Of a stretch of DNA of 64,000 nt, positions 52,933-64,000 are shown one piece after another. Within the stretch, counting starts at the first letter, position 1, and each line of letters starts with the position of its first letter. Source of the DNA: Dimargaris cristalligena (Eukaryota > Kickxellomycota > Dimargaritomycetes > Dimargaritales > Dimargaritaceae); contig JANBQC010000078.1 in the NCBI GenBank assembly GCA_027576995.1, positions 1-64,000 of the forward strand, read 5' to 3'. The notes under the pieces are model-generated. The model was not told the DNA's origin. It made no database searches and worked only from the letters and a program-made list of their open reading frames with translations. A program made the position numbers and the translations under genes.

Positions 52933-55247
52933 ATGTCTTCCCACCAAAGCATTTCCCTCACTTCCCAGGACGTCTTCAGCCTGGAGGACAAGTACGGCGC
53001 CCACAAGTAAGTCCGCTTCTTTTTACCACTCAGCTCAGTTGACTATGCCCCTCACCTACTTTGTGCCAGGGCCCCATTCTTTTTAAAAGCCGCCTCTTCC
53101 AGTCCATGTGCCCCCCCCATACTCCCTGAAGTAGCACTGGGGGGTATACTCTGCCTTGCTGAGCTCCACTTGCTATATTGTAGCTCAACCTACCTTCTCA
53201 ACAGAAGGAGCCACTCTCGCATTCGGAAGCTTGTCCTCATCCCCTACCCTCTCCTTGGCCGTTGTTTTGCCCTCTTCCCCCTTATACTATACCCTTAGCT
53301 ACCACCCCCTGCCCGTTGTCTTCAGCAAGGCCAAGGGCACTAAGGTCTGGGACCTGGAGGGCAAGGAATACCTCGACTTCCTGTCCGCCTATTCCGCCGT
53401 CAATCAAGGTAAGAATCACACACCTGTACCTTTCCCACCCACCCAGAGTTGTTTCCACCGCTTAAACGACCCCTGCCGCAATATTCCCTAGACTATACAG
53501 CCCCTTGGCTGTCGCATATCACTGCAAACAGCAGTCCCACTTGTTGACCGTGTGATGGTTACCTTATCAAGGACCGTGGGGGATTTGGCCCCTCTAATAA
53601 GGGGGGTCACGAGGACAGTTATGCAGCCGGATTCTCTGCCCCTTCTCCTTTTGGGGCCTAGGATAGTGGATGGGCACGATCACCATACGTACACTGTCCA
53701 TCGATCACTACGGTGGTGGGCACGTTCCTATACCACTTATTATTATGCTACACTCCCTCATCAATGTGTGTTTTTAAAAATATTGGCACTTTCCCGTTAC
53801 CTCTAGGCCACTGTCACCCCAAAATCGTGCAGGCTCTAGTTGACCAGGCCCAGACCCTGGCTCTGAGCTCTCGCGCTTTCTACAACGATAAGTTTGGCCT
53901 GTACGCCAAGTATATCACTGAGGTTAGCATTCATTTTTTTTGTTCCTGTAGAGATATCAATCGAGAGTGAACTATAATATGTTTGTGTACCCCCGCTATA
54001 ATTAGACTATACGCCTTGCCAGGTCTATCGCGTCACCTACTATTCAGTCATTCTCCTCAACATATTAACCCGTTCAAAGGATGTACCCAACCCCACCTTC
54101 CTGCCAAATAATCCCCCTAGTATTTCAAGTATGACATGGTTCTCCCCATGAATACGGGCGCCGAAGCCGTCGAAACCGCCCTCAAACTTGCCCGCAAGTG
54201 GGGCTATCTCAAGGTACGGGCCCTCCCTATCTTCATCATATCGTCCTGAACCTTTTTACCTCCCCTCGTCATCATCATAATGATTCCACCACCATTATCC
54301 ATACTCCATCGGCTTACACCCAGTATTTCCATTTTTGCCACTCCACTCTCCATCCTTTCCTTTAGAAAAATATCCCCGTCAACGAGGCCATTATCTTCTC
54401 GTGCAGCGAAAACTTCCACGGTCGCACCACTGGTGTCGTCTCCATGTCCACTGACCCCGAGGCCCGTAACGACTTTGGCCCCTATTTACCCAATGTTGGA
54501 CCAATTTGCCCGGCCACTGGCAAGGCCATCAGGTACAACCACGCCGAGGACCTGGAGGAGGCTCTGAAGCATAGCGGCCCTAAGGTGGCTGCCTTCCTGG
54601 TGGAGCCCATCCAAGGCGAAGCGGGCATCGTGGTCCCTGGCCCGGGTTACCTGAAGCGGTGCTACGAGCTTTGCAAAGAGCACAATGTCCTGTTCATTGC
54701 TGATGAAATCCAGACCGGCCTGGCCCGTACGGGCACTATGTTGGCCATTGACCAGGATGACGTCCGTCCCGACATCCTCCTCCTGGGCAAGGCTCTCAGC
54801 GGCGGTGTCTACCCCGTGAGTGCTGTCCTGGCCGACCGTGACATCATGCTTTGCATTAAGCCCGGCGAGCATGGCAGTACCTACGGTGGCAACCCCATCG
54901 CCTGTGCAGTTGCTATTGCTGCCCTGGAAGTCATTAAGGAAGAGAACCTGGTGGAGCGGGCCCGCACTTTGGGTGAAAAGCTCCGGGCGGACTTGGAGGC
55001 CATCGACAGCCCCATTATTTCCACGGTGCGGGGCCGTGGTCTGCTTAACGCCATTGTGATTGACGAGAGCCACTGCGGTGGTAAGACGGCCTGGGACCTG
55101 TGTCTTCTGATGAAAGACCGTGGCCTGCTGGCTAAACCTACTCACCAGAATATCATTCGGCTGGCCCCGCCTCTGACCATATCCGAAGAGGAATTGGCCA
55201 AGGGTGTCGAAATTATCCGTTCTTCCATTGCCGATTTGGTTCAGTAA
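52933..55247 (+). CDS. CAR2: Ornithine aminotransferase (Car2/OAT)
   Basis: Five exons, 52933-53006, 53299-53408, 53807-53922, 54121-54213 and 54366-55247, give 424 residues, the length I recall for yeast Car2. Phases match at each junction. One donor is the uncommon GTTAGC (after 53922). The enzyme is a PLP-dependent class-III aminotransferase that converts ornithine and 2-oxoglutarate to glutamate semialdehyde and glutamate in arginine breakdown. Landmarks are [56 protein letters not shown], the [15 protein letters not shown] cofactor motif, and the Schiff-base lysine K273 in [15 protein letters not shown]. There is no mitochondrial targeting sequence, so it should be cytosolic, as in yeast. 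An AATAAA lies at 55364. A 28-bp TATA-bearing minisatellite precedes it. Confidence 0.96.
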
Positions 55248-56499
55248 ATCGAGTCACGTGCGACATTTTGTTAACCACCCCCCGAATCTGTATTGTTCAC
55301 TTGCATTAACATGGTGTTTATTATCGGTTCAACGTTTGCTCATCGATATTACTCGTTGTTTAGAATAAACCGCATTACTTACAACTTCCATAGCTGGTTC
55401 TGTCGACTAGAGTAAAATTAACTGGTATTATTGATGTGAAGTAACCGCTGTGGATGTGGCTTGTAAATACTATTCTTTATGGCTAATCGCTCAAGTATAA
55501 CGTTGGACCCAGTGCTATCCCTAGTCTCTCGAGTAATTGCAGCGTTAGATCTTTCCCAACCGGTTCCAATGCCTTGATCTCACTGAGGCTTAATCATTCG
55601 TGGGCCTTAAACTGAGGGAGGAAGGGGGGGGGACTCACAAGATCTCAGCAGTAATAACATAAGCGGGGGCCATTAAATAGGTCAGCCTTGGTAATGTGCC
55701 CTAATGAGTGAGTGCTGCTGGTGTCATTCGTTGTTGAAGTCACACGAAGCGGGTATGGTGTAGCTTCCAGCAATATAGTATGAAAGTGCCTCCTTCATGT
55801 TGGATAAAGGGATTATTGAGATCCAAATCAAGGCATATCCCAATTAGTTGGGCTTCCAAGCCTCATCCCTTTGCTGCCGCGAAACGAACGGAGCTAACCT
55901 GAATATTTCCAATGTTTTAATAAGCTTCAGCCCGGGAGGCTATAGTAACGATGCCAAACCATGAACGGTGAAACACGCCTGAGTAAGGGAAGGTCAACCG
56001 GTATATGTGGAGTAGGTTTAATTAGTCGCAGGAGAAACAGTTGTCGTACTTTGTTGGCTTTTACTGTTGAAGCTCCCCTTCACAGCCTTTTGTTTAACCG
56101 TTTTGGTGGTGGTATAGCCTGGCACCTTCAGCTTCCGATTATCATCCACCACTCAACTCTTACTAGGTGGGCTTCGCTCTCCCACTCCCTCCCTATAGCC
56201 CTTGTTATATATTTATTACTAAACGCCTGAGCCCCCCGCTTCTCTACCTGATCCATAGGGTTTGGCGTTTCAGTTACTACTTCCTTTTTCTTTCTATTAT
56301 TCCTCTCTGACTTTTGTTTTTATCCTACCCTCCCTTCTCCCTTTCCTCCCCCATCAACCTATAAACGAGCCTTGGTCTTTGTGAACCTACGTTTTCCCTT
56401 CCTTCCCCCTTTTGTGTTTATCCTCTCTAATTCCTTGACCTACCCCCCCCTCTCATTTTCCATCACTGCCTAGTCTCGTCTCAGCTTCGATCCTCCACA
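55248..56499. other. Spacer between OAT and RNA14
   Basis: The left part is the OAT 3' flank with an AATAAA at 55364-55369. From about 56220 to 56499 the plus strand is a long pyrimidine-rich tract leading to the RNA14 ATG. A G10 run lies near 55625-55634. No gene is visible. Confidence 0.5.
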
Positions 56500-59400
56500 A
56501 TGAGCAAGACACAAACGTACGAGGCCCAGATTAGCAAGGACAAGTATAATGCGGGGGCCTGGTCCGCCTTACTCAAGGTGACCATGGACACAGGCACCGA
56601 AGACGAGGTTCGCGCCGTGTTCGATCGTTTCCTCGCCATCTACCCCAGCTCCGGAGCCCACTGGAAAATGTACGCCGAGTATGAATTCAAGCGGGAGCAC
56701 CGCGAGCACGTTGTTAACATCTTCAATCGGTGCCTTACTACCGTGCTCTCCGTGGACCTGTACCAGTTCTACTTGGACTACATTTTTGCCATGAATACCG
56801 TGAGTTCCGGCTTAGTCATCTCGACCGAGGCCCAGGACACGATCGTGCAGGCCCTTGAGTTTGTGCTAAACCGGGTGGGTATAGATAAAGATGCCGGCCC
56901 TATTTGGACCAAATATATCGAATTCTTGAAATCGCGTGAGGTAAGTTACTTAGTATATATATAATAGGTATATTTAATATACATTAAAATCAAATACCGC
57001 GACCCTTATTGCCAATGTAAATGGCCCTGGCGGCTATAGTGCCTGGCTGAATAGTCGAAAAGCCAGGTTCTACAGACAATCCCGGGATATTGTTCGGGCG
57101 TATCCAGTCACTTGTTGGTATACTCGAACATTAGAGGATCCGTCCGAATTCTTTCTCGTCGGCTTTTAATTATTAAAAAAGAAACATACACCACACCACG
57201 AAGCATAGTAAATAAATATATGACTCCGTGCTTGTGTTTCTTAGCCATTCCCCTTAAAGACATGGGGTCTATTGCTTTATTTATTTTACCCTTATCCGAG
57301 CATCTTTGAAATAGTCGCCGCGAGTACTGTATAGGGTCAAATTCTAGTTTCATTTGGATCAGGGACTGTCGGTTGTCTATTAGTCTAATTTAAGTCCAAC
57401 CCTGCATCTAACCTAATATAAATATATATAAAACACTCCTCTATGGGTCTCCTTTTTGCGTTTCGGTTGCCCATTCCCCTCCTCCACTGTGGATGGTAAT
57501 GGGAATCCGACCATTTTCGATTATAATACTATATGGAACCTCAGCCCCGCAGCCAAATGGATGAGCAGTGGAAAATCGATAATCTCCGGAAGACCTTCCA
57601 GAGAGCCATCGTCATTCCTACCAACCACCTAGAGCAGATTTGGAAAGAATATGATATGTTTGAGAATAATTTAAACCGGTTTACAGTAAGTGTACCTCCC
57701 TCCCCATTCTAGTCCATTCTAATCACCGCTATAGAGGGACATTTGTCGTTGCCAGCCAAAAGAAGGGATCATGCGATGAGATGGTGGACAGTGGCTGTCT
57801 CGCAGTAGTAGTTCGTATTAGTCAAGGTGTACATTTCTGCCCAACCCCTACTCCCCTCTTATAGTGTAATTTAATGATTAATGCCTATTCTGCCTTAATT
57901 ACTGCCGACATGTGTATTGACATTATCCAGGCAAAGAAATTCCTCAGCGAAAAATCCCCGGCTTACATGACCGCCCGAACGGCGTACCGGGAAATGCGCG
58001 GTATTTTCGATTCCATGGAAAACTACCGCCCCCCATTTAACCTGCCAGCGCCTCCGAAATGGTCTAACAAGGAAAATAACTATGTAGGTGCTCCCCCTCC
58101 TTCTTTAACCGATACATCAATCGAGTCTTTCTGAATGTCCCTATTTTCCGTCTGGTAGTCCAAAATGGTTTTGTGACCTTTTTTATTAATACCGCTGTTT
58201 TCTTACTAATATATATAATTATATAATTTCACGCGCCCTAATCACTTCACATGGAATCCAGCTTAAAGGCTGGCGTAAATACATCGAGTGGGAACATGGC
58301 AACCCCCTGCGTCTTGAGACCCCCGAGCTCAACCAGCGCGTGAATGTGGCCTACAAACAGGCACTGGCCGCCCTCCGGTTTTACCCCGAAATATGGGTTG
58401 AAGCCGCCCAGCAGTTTGTCAAGACCGATAATCCGCAAAAGGCGGTGGAGCTTCTGAAGGAGGCCGTTGACGTACTGCCCCACAGGTAAGTTACTACTCC
58501 CTTCTCAAGTATCTAGCTTGGTTTCAGTAACGGACGTCTTGGTTTTTGGATGCCTTTCGGAGACATGTAGGTTTTCTAATACTCCGAACACCAATACCAA
58601 ACCCGGTTATATATATATTCACTATTCTTTCATCACACAATTAAATATGCCATTGCAAAAATTGGGCTAAATATTTGCTTCGGAAATGACAGTTGACTAA
58701 TTTGCTTTGTTTCTTGATGACCCACTTGAACCACTTACTCTCCTTGGCCGGGTGCCTCTCCATCTCAACAGCTCCTTGGTGCACTTTGTCTATGCCGAGC
58801 AGCTAGAGGTCCAGAAGAATATCCCGGAAATGCGTACCGTATACACCAACCTGGTGGGCGCTCTCACTACCCAGCTGGACAATCTCAGTGCCCGCAAGGA
58901 AAAGGCGTTAGCTACTATTAAAGAGCGGATCACTGCCCTAACGAATGAATCGGCCGTACCAGCCGAAAATAACTTGAGTGTCAATATTCACTCCTCGGAG
59001 GAGGTCATGGCCGAAGGTTCAGTACCCAGTGCTGATCGATCGGCGAAACGACCCCGGGTCTCTTCCCCAGGGCCCCAGGACGCAATCAGCGACGTCGATT
59101 CAGTTCTCAGCGATACTGATATGGATGTTAGCGAGCCCAGCCGGGCGTCAGGAGGTCGGCGTGACGGGGGAGCCCCCGACCTGGGCGCCTCCGCCAATAC
59201 CCGATCTACCGAGGCTGACCTTGAGGCCGATTTGCTGAATAGCCGGAGTGCCAGCGGTGCCGTTGATGTAGCGGCCCAAAAGCGGGCCGTGGCCCGTTTA
59301 ATCGACCAGCGGTCTAAATTGATCGAGGCCCGATTCAAGTCCCGGATGGGCCCTCTCCAACGCGAACTCACTCTGGCCGTCACTATATACACCCGGGCCG

Positions 59401-61110
59401 TGCGTCGGTCGGAGGGTACCGTGCCCTTCCGAAGACTCTTTACACGCCTGCGTAAAATCCCTTACGTCACCTACCACCTCCTCGTGTCGACTGCCCTCAT
59501 CGAGTATTACTTTGAAAAGGATATGACCATGGCGGGCAATGTCTTTGAAGTGGGTCTCAAGCACTTCGGATCTGAGTCCGACTTTATTATCCAGTACCTG
59601 GATCACTTGATCCGCATCAACGACAATGTCAATGCCCAGGCCCTGTTCGAGCGCGCTGTTAGCAATCTACCCGTGGATCAGGCGAAGGACATTTGGGATA
59701 TGTACCTTAATTACCAGGTCAACTACGGTGATATCCAGGCCACCCTTAGTTTAGAGACTCGGTACTTGGCGGCTTACCCGGAAGAGACCCTGCGTAATCG
59801 CCTGATGGAACGGTTCAGTTTCCTTGATTTGGATACGGTGGCGGAGAGGGATTTTGGCGTAGACGATCACGCCACCTCACTGCACCAATCCCAAGTGGAA
59901 CCCAGCCAGCCGCGCTGGAAGGATGCGACTCCTAGCGGTACCGGGGGAAGTGGCGGCGGGGCCGGGTCTGCTGATAAGGGGGTGAGTGGATCAAGTGGGC
60001 CCCCTAATGATGTGCCCCATCCCGTTATCCCCACCAAATACGACACCAATGCCGGTGGATACGGAGGCGCCCAAGCGCCCGGTGGCTTCGCCCCGCGGGC
60101 GGTGCAGCGGCGCCAAATCTTGCAATCCGTCCAGCCCGACCGGTTCCCCCGCCCCGACCTCAATCAATGGGTACCTTTCCGGGCCAGCGACGTGGTCGTT
60201 CCGCCCAAGGACGATGTGGACGAGTCGGACCGGGAAGCGGACCCGGGTGTTCGACACCGAGCCGATTCCGGTGTGGATGGCGGGAGTGCCCGGAAGGGGG
60301 CCCCCGCACTGGAAGTCCTCGAATCGCGTGATTTGCTGTGCGATTTCCTAAGTCACCTACCGCCCGGCCCTATTTTCCAGGGCCCGCGGTTTCCCATTGA
60401 CCTCATCATCAATTGTATCCGGGATTTAGAACTTCCCCAACCGGACCCCCACCATTCGACCCTCTTGGTTCCGCCGACGGACTCGTATCATACCGGCTAC
60501 CAACCCCAGCCCCATTCCTACTTCCACTCCCGCCAACCCCCGCCATCCTACGGACACGGGGACTACGATGGTGAATACGATCCGAGCTACGAGTACAGCA
60601 CGGCCGGGGGTGGTGGCGGTGAGGGAGCTGGAGGGCATCCCGGTTACGATGGTTACGCCGAACCACCGTCGACGGCCCACCGGTCGAACTGGTCGAATGA
60701 GTATAGTGGTGAAGATCACGAGAATTACCAGGATCATGGGCCCCGGAGAGGCGCGGGTCATTGGGCGGGTGGGCGGGGTCGCGGTCGTCGATTCCAGGGT
60801 CCGCCGGGATATCGGGGTCGGGTAAGTATCCCTCATTTGTAATTTTAATTAGCCATATGAATGGCCTTGTCATATCTTAAACATCCGTATTGTTTGGTCA
60901 GGGCGTTGGAAGTATGGGTGTTTGACCACTTTTAATCCAAGACAGATTTCAACCTCCGCAGTTTTATATTGTGCACTAACCGTCCTACCATCTGTCTTTA
61001 CTATATATATATATATATATATATTTGAACTGTGCAATTGCTTATGCTTGTTGTCCTTTATCCGCATGAATCATTAGGGTGGGCCTAAGCGGAAGTTTAC
61101 CGGTTACTAA
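56500..61110 (+). CDS. RNA14: Rna14/CstF-77, HAT-repeat scaffold of cleavage factor IA
   Basis: Six exons, 56500-56940, 57545-57685, 57931-58083, 58262-58485, 58772-60821 and 61078-61110, give 1013 residues with consistent phases. HAT repeats run through the N-terminal two thirds. They are visible as SGAHWKMYAEYEFKREHREH, IDNLRKTFQRAIVIP, LEQIWKEYDMFENNLNRF, the AKKFLSEKSPAYMTARTAYR segment that is highly typical of CstF-77, and DYMNYQ-like repeats later. Rna14 dimerises and joins Rna15 and Pcf11 in mRNA 3'-end cleavage and polyadenylation. An acidic, Ser-rich insertion lies near 360-440. The C-terminal ~300 residues are low-complexity, rich in Gly, Tyr, His and Pro, with RGRGRR and a final 11-codon exon GGPKRKFTGY. 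Yeast and human homologues have about 680-720 residues, so this tail is extended. Confidence 0.93.
61002..61024 (+). repeat. (TA)n microsatellite in RNA14 last intron
   Basis: About eleven TA units inside the intron 60822-61077, about 50 bases before the 3' splice site of the last exon. Confidence 0.85.
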
Positions 61111-64000
61111 TATTATATTCGCTGGACTGTGAATATAAGGATTTTCTCATTTTGAGTATACCCCTACCTATTCCCTTCATTTCGGCGATTAAATAGGTGA
61201 ACGGACTGACAGCTCTACGCTCCGATTTTTTTCAGTGGAACTGCTCTAATCACTGGTGGAGGCCCTTTCGAATGCTCAAATCCAGTATTTGAAGCCTTTT
61301 TGCCCACTATACCGTCACCGTGACCCTAGTTAACCAGTCAGTACGTTTCCTCTGTTCTATCCACTTACCATCCGTCCCGCGCTGGTCCAATAGTTTTAAT
61401 AGGCGAGGCCATTTTGACCACCTCAATATTAGTTAAATTACTACCAATTAGTATATTGGTTGGTGGGGTTTTTATTGGTTTATTATAACTTAGAATATAT
61501 GGTTCGCATGTCTTCAAGGCTATCAGTTTTTATTATTGTTATTATTATTATTTTCCTGTCGAACCCACCCAACTGTTTAATCCACAGCATTTTGCCGTAG
61601 TTGGTCTAAATACAATAAATATATTCCTTTTTTAGATATTTAACTCTTTACATATTTAGCCCAAGGAGTAGGAAATTCCATAACCAATAGTGTTATTAAT
61701 GATACAATATAATGAATTGGAAGGCTCCATAGTTGGTGAACGCCCTAAATTTTTCATTGTCATACATTTCAATAGAAATGCGTTAGCTCAACTTTTCTCT
61801 TTGGATAGATTCGTGAGGATAGGGCGACTTGACCGCTAAGTGACTAACCGTCTAAGCCCACCTATGTACTGAGTTGGATGTAACAAGCTCTACCATCTCC
61901 ACCTCTGGTCTCTTCTCCAAGGATGTTTCGGTGGCTATTCCATAGCCATTAATCACACCGGTGCTCTCTTTCTATGGTGCTGGCTAAATTCTCAATAGAA
62001 ACATACTCAAAGGGAGTTGTGGAATGTTCACAATTTAAATTTACGGATATATTATCCGGTAAGAATAGGCCTCAACTGAATATGATTGCCAAAACCGCGT
62101 TAAAATGAGGCACCTGCTGGGAAGCATTCTCTAACAGCCGTTGTATGGCGTATCCCAGACGCGGCCGTAAAGTTATGGGTCAGTCGGGCGGATATGGGGA
62201 TGTGATATAGTTCCTTATTAATAAGTGGATGAATAGCCATGGGAAAGGATCGCTTTAGACTAGATAATAACGGGTGCAGTTAGTTATGGTAACCAATGGT
62301 ATCTAATTTCTTCGCTTGGCTGGACAGCACGGAGTATGCCACTAATAACCACGCTACTACGTCAGAAGAAGCCAGGACGAAGGGTGTCCCTTCCCTATAT
62401 TGACAATATTGCCGCATCGTAATCGCTGACACTAATGGGTAATCTGGAATACACCTATACACTTGATAATTATTACTACGCTAAACTAGGCGGTGCTTAT
62501 TATTTCATACGGCATTGAAACCCCCTTAATCTATTAGTATTGCAACTACTCTGACCAACCAGTGTTCTCATATTGTTAACGGTTTGCTGTAAATTTCAAG
62601 TGAAGACCAAATTCGACGGCCTTTGATGACCCTTGGAATCGACAGTAATACAGAAAACCGACTCTACTATCAACCGGTATTAAACAACTAGCAATCCGCC
62701 ATTTCCATCTCTTATACCACACCTGATTGGCGTTCGCTTATGTTTGACCCCTTAGTAAACTGTATAATTATTTCATTACGGTAAGTCTTATATCCAAAGT
62801 AGTTATCAGACCCAACCCTTGCTCTCTTTATTTTCTGGAAACTAGTCTCCCGGCCTACTCCTGAGAGGAAACCATTCCTTTCTTATCCGGCCAGGCTTTT
62901 AAAAATTGAGGTGCCGTTGATATACCGCAGTCGAAGGTCATCGAAAAGGGGAAACGTGCTAGAGGCACACTTAGGAAAATCACCCAGTCAGATACACAAG
63001 TTCGTTAAGAAATAGAATAGCAAGGATATATATATAAATATAAAAAAGGACCAAGAAAAGAAATACCAGGGAAGGCGATTCAACTGGAGGGGCAAGTATT
63101 TTGTGAAAGGGGGTGGAACTCAGTAAAATCTCCCGCAAGTCATTAAGGAAGAGACTGCCAGTCTCAGTCCAGCTCAATAATTAGCATTACACCCATGATG
63201 TAGCCAATATACCGTATGTATAGTGTCGTAAGACGCTCCCATATTGGCTTTGAATACCTGGCCATCAGCGCAACTAATGGTTATGTTAACAAATCAACTA
63301 TTATCATTTTTTTTTAATTATGGCAGCTGATATGCAGATTTTGGCGAATATTTACGCGCCCTTAGGAAGCCTATACCCCGACTGTTATATTCACAATTGT
63401 TAGGTTAACCGTATTTAATGATGGTATTATGATGACTTTGAAACTTGTAATGCGATTCGGCATATTTAACCGATTGTGTTGATACCCTGGTTTGAGGAAC
63501 CCTCTTCAAAACATTAAGATGTTTTGGGTATACCTTTCATTTGATGATTTATAATACTATTGCAATGGCCGTATATTAACATAAACACTTTATTCATAAA
63601 TCTCCTCATTTTACTTGTTCGTTTATCGATTATTTATATAGTTCGACTGCTATTATGTCCCACCCATCACTTATTCATTCTTACCTGGCTAACGTGCCTC
63701 TCTGTCGGCCAGGAGAAGCCCCCATCGACATCAATATACCCTGTATCAGAGCCTGCGGCTCCGACTCACATACCCTAACCCAGCGCCACGAAAGCCGTTA
63801 ATGACGGAAATGCATACATAAGGTCTTCACAACATATAATGGAGATGCTAAATTTGGTATTATATATACCCCAACAACCCGGAGCTGGCCAATGTCCTAC
63901 TCATTATATAGTCTATTTGAACCAGTTCTCTGTTGAAGTACCCGCCACTATATTCTTATGTAAAAAAAACCCACGGACCAACCAATGTGGGTTTGGCATA
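61111..64000. other. 2.9-kb gene-free AT-rich tail
   Basis: No open frame longer than about 70 codons and no recognisable domain on either strand. It holds a (TTA)n-like patch at 61529-61553, an AATAAA at 61614 and (TA)n runs near 63028. CpG is present at moderate level, unlike the block at 1-1756. It may be RNA14 3' flank plus an intergenic region whose next gene is outside the window. Confidence 0.5.

Noticed and set aside
54486..55145. 219-codon minus-strand frame inside OAT
   Set aside because: Shadow of the last OAT exon; no recognisable product.
5470..61110. A functional mRNA 3'-end-processing cluster (Pfs2, Rna14, PHF5A)
   Set aside because: The genes are tens of kilobases apart with unrelated genes between and no shared regulatory element that I can see.
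1..64000. tRNA, rRNA or snRNA genes
   Set aside because: I looked for T-loop words such as GGTTCGAATCC and for U6-like starts in the spacers and found none with a matching fold; a covariance-model scan would be decisive.

Overview
The window reads as about 64 kb of nuclear DNA from a fungus. The evidence is spliced protein genes with short introns (about 140 to 600 nt, donors mostly GTAAGT or GTAGGT), a GH18 chitinase, and the fungal-type gene set of Pfs2, Rna14, Spc98/GCP3, Rtp1 and a Car2-like ornithine aminotransferase. A CLEC16A/FPL protein, a CUL4-type cullin with CAND1, and a WDR33-like Pfs2 point to an early-diverging, non-Dikarya lineage. A Zoopagomycota/Kickxellomycotina-type fungus is my guess and is not proven by the sequence. 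Coding DNA is GC-rich and CpG-rich; the spacers are AT-rich.

Layout, left to right. Positions 1-1756 are a non-coding block with a single CpG, carrying copy 1 of a dispersed ~144-bp repeat. Next come an F-box/JmjC dioxygenase (2908-4653,+), Pfs2/WDR33 (5470-7239,+), CAND1 (7843-12507,-) divergent from CUL4 (13004-15298,+), and WDR24/Sea2 (16346-19498,+). Then Rtp1/TANGO6 (19922-23652,-) is divergent from CLEC16A (24368-27617,+). After these are a mitochondrial-type RNB exoribonuclease (29238-33896,-), repeat copy 2, and a GH18 chitinase (35042-36193,-). RPF1 (37706-39627,-, six exons) is divergent from PDS5 (40427-44898,+). GCP3/Spc98 (45669-48870,-) and PHF5A/Rds3 (49631-50797,-, micro-exons) follow, then repeat copy 3 and a small secreted protein of unknown function (51541-52044,-). 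The last genes are ornithine aminotransferase (52933-55247,+, five exons) behind a 28-bp minisatellite, and Rna14/CstF-77 (56500-61110,+, six exons). A 2.9-kb gene-free tail closes the window.

Most genes are housekeeping and unrelated. Two functional groupings stand out. CUL4 and its exchange factor CAND1 share one ~0.5-kb divergent spacer. Two subunits of the mRNA 3'-end processing machinery (Pfs2, Rna14) and an SF3b subunit (PHF5A) also lie in the window, but far apart. I reconstructed the exons by hand from splice sites, reading phase and family alignment from memory; no search was run. I found no tRNA, rRNA, CRISPR array or intact transposon, and no convincing new multi-gene system. The most unusual signals are the CpG desert at the left edge and the three-copy dispersed repeat.
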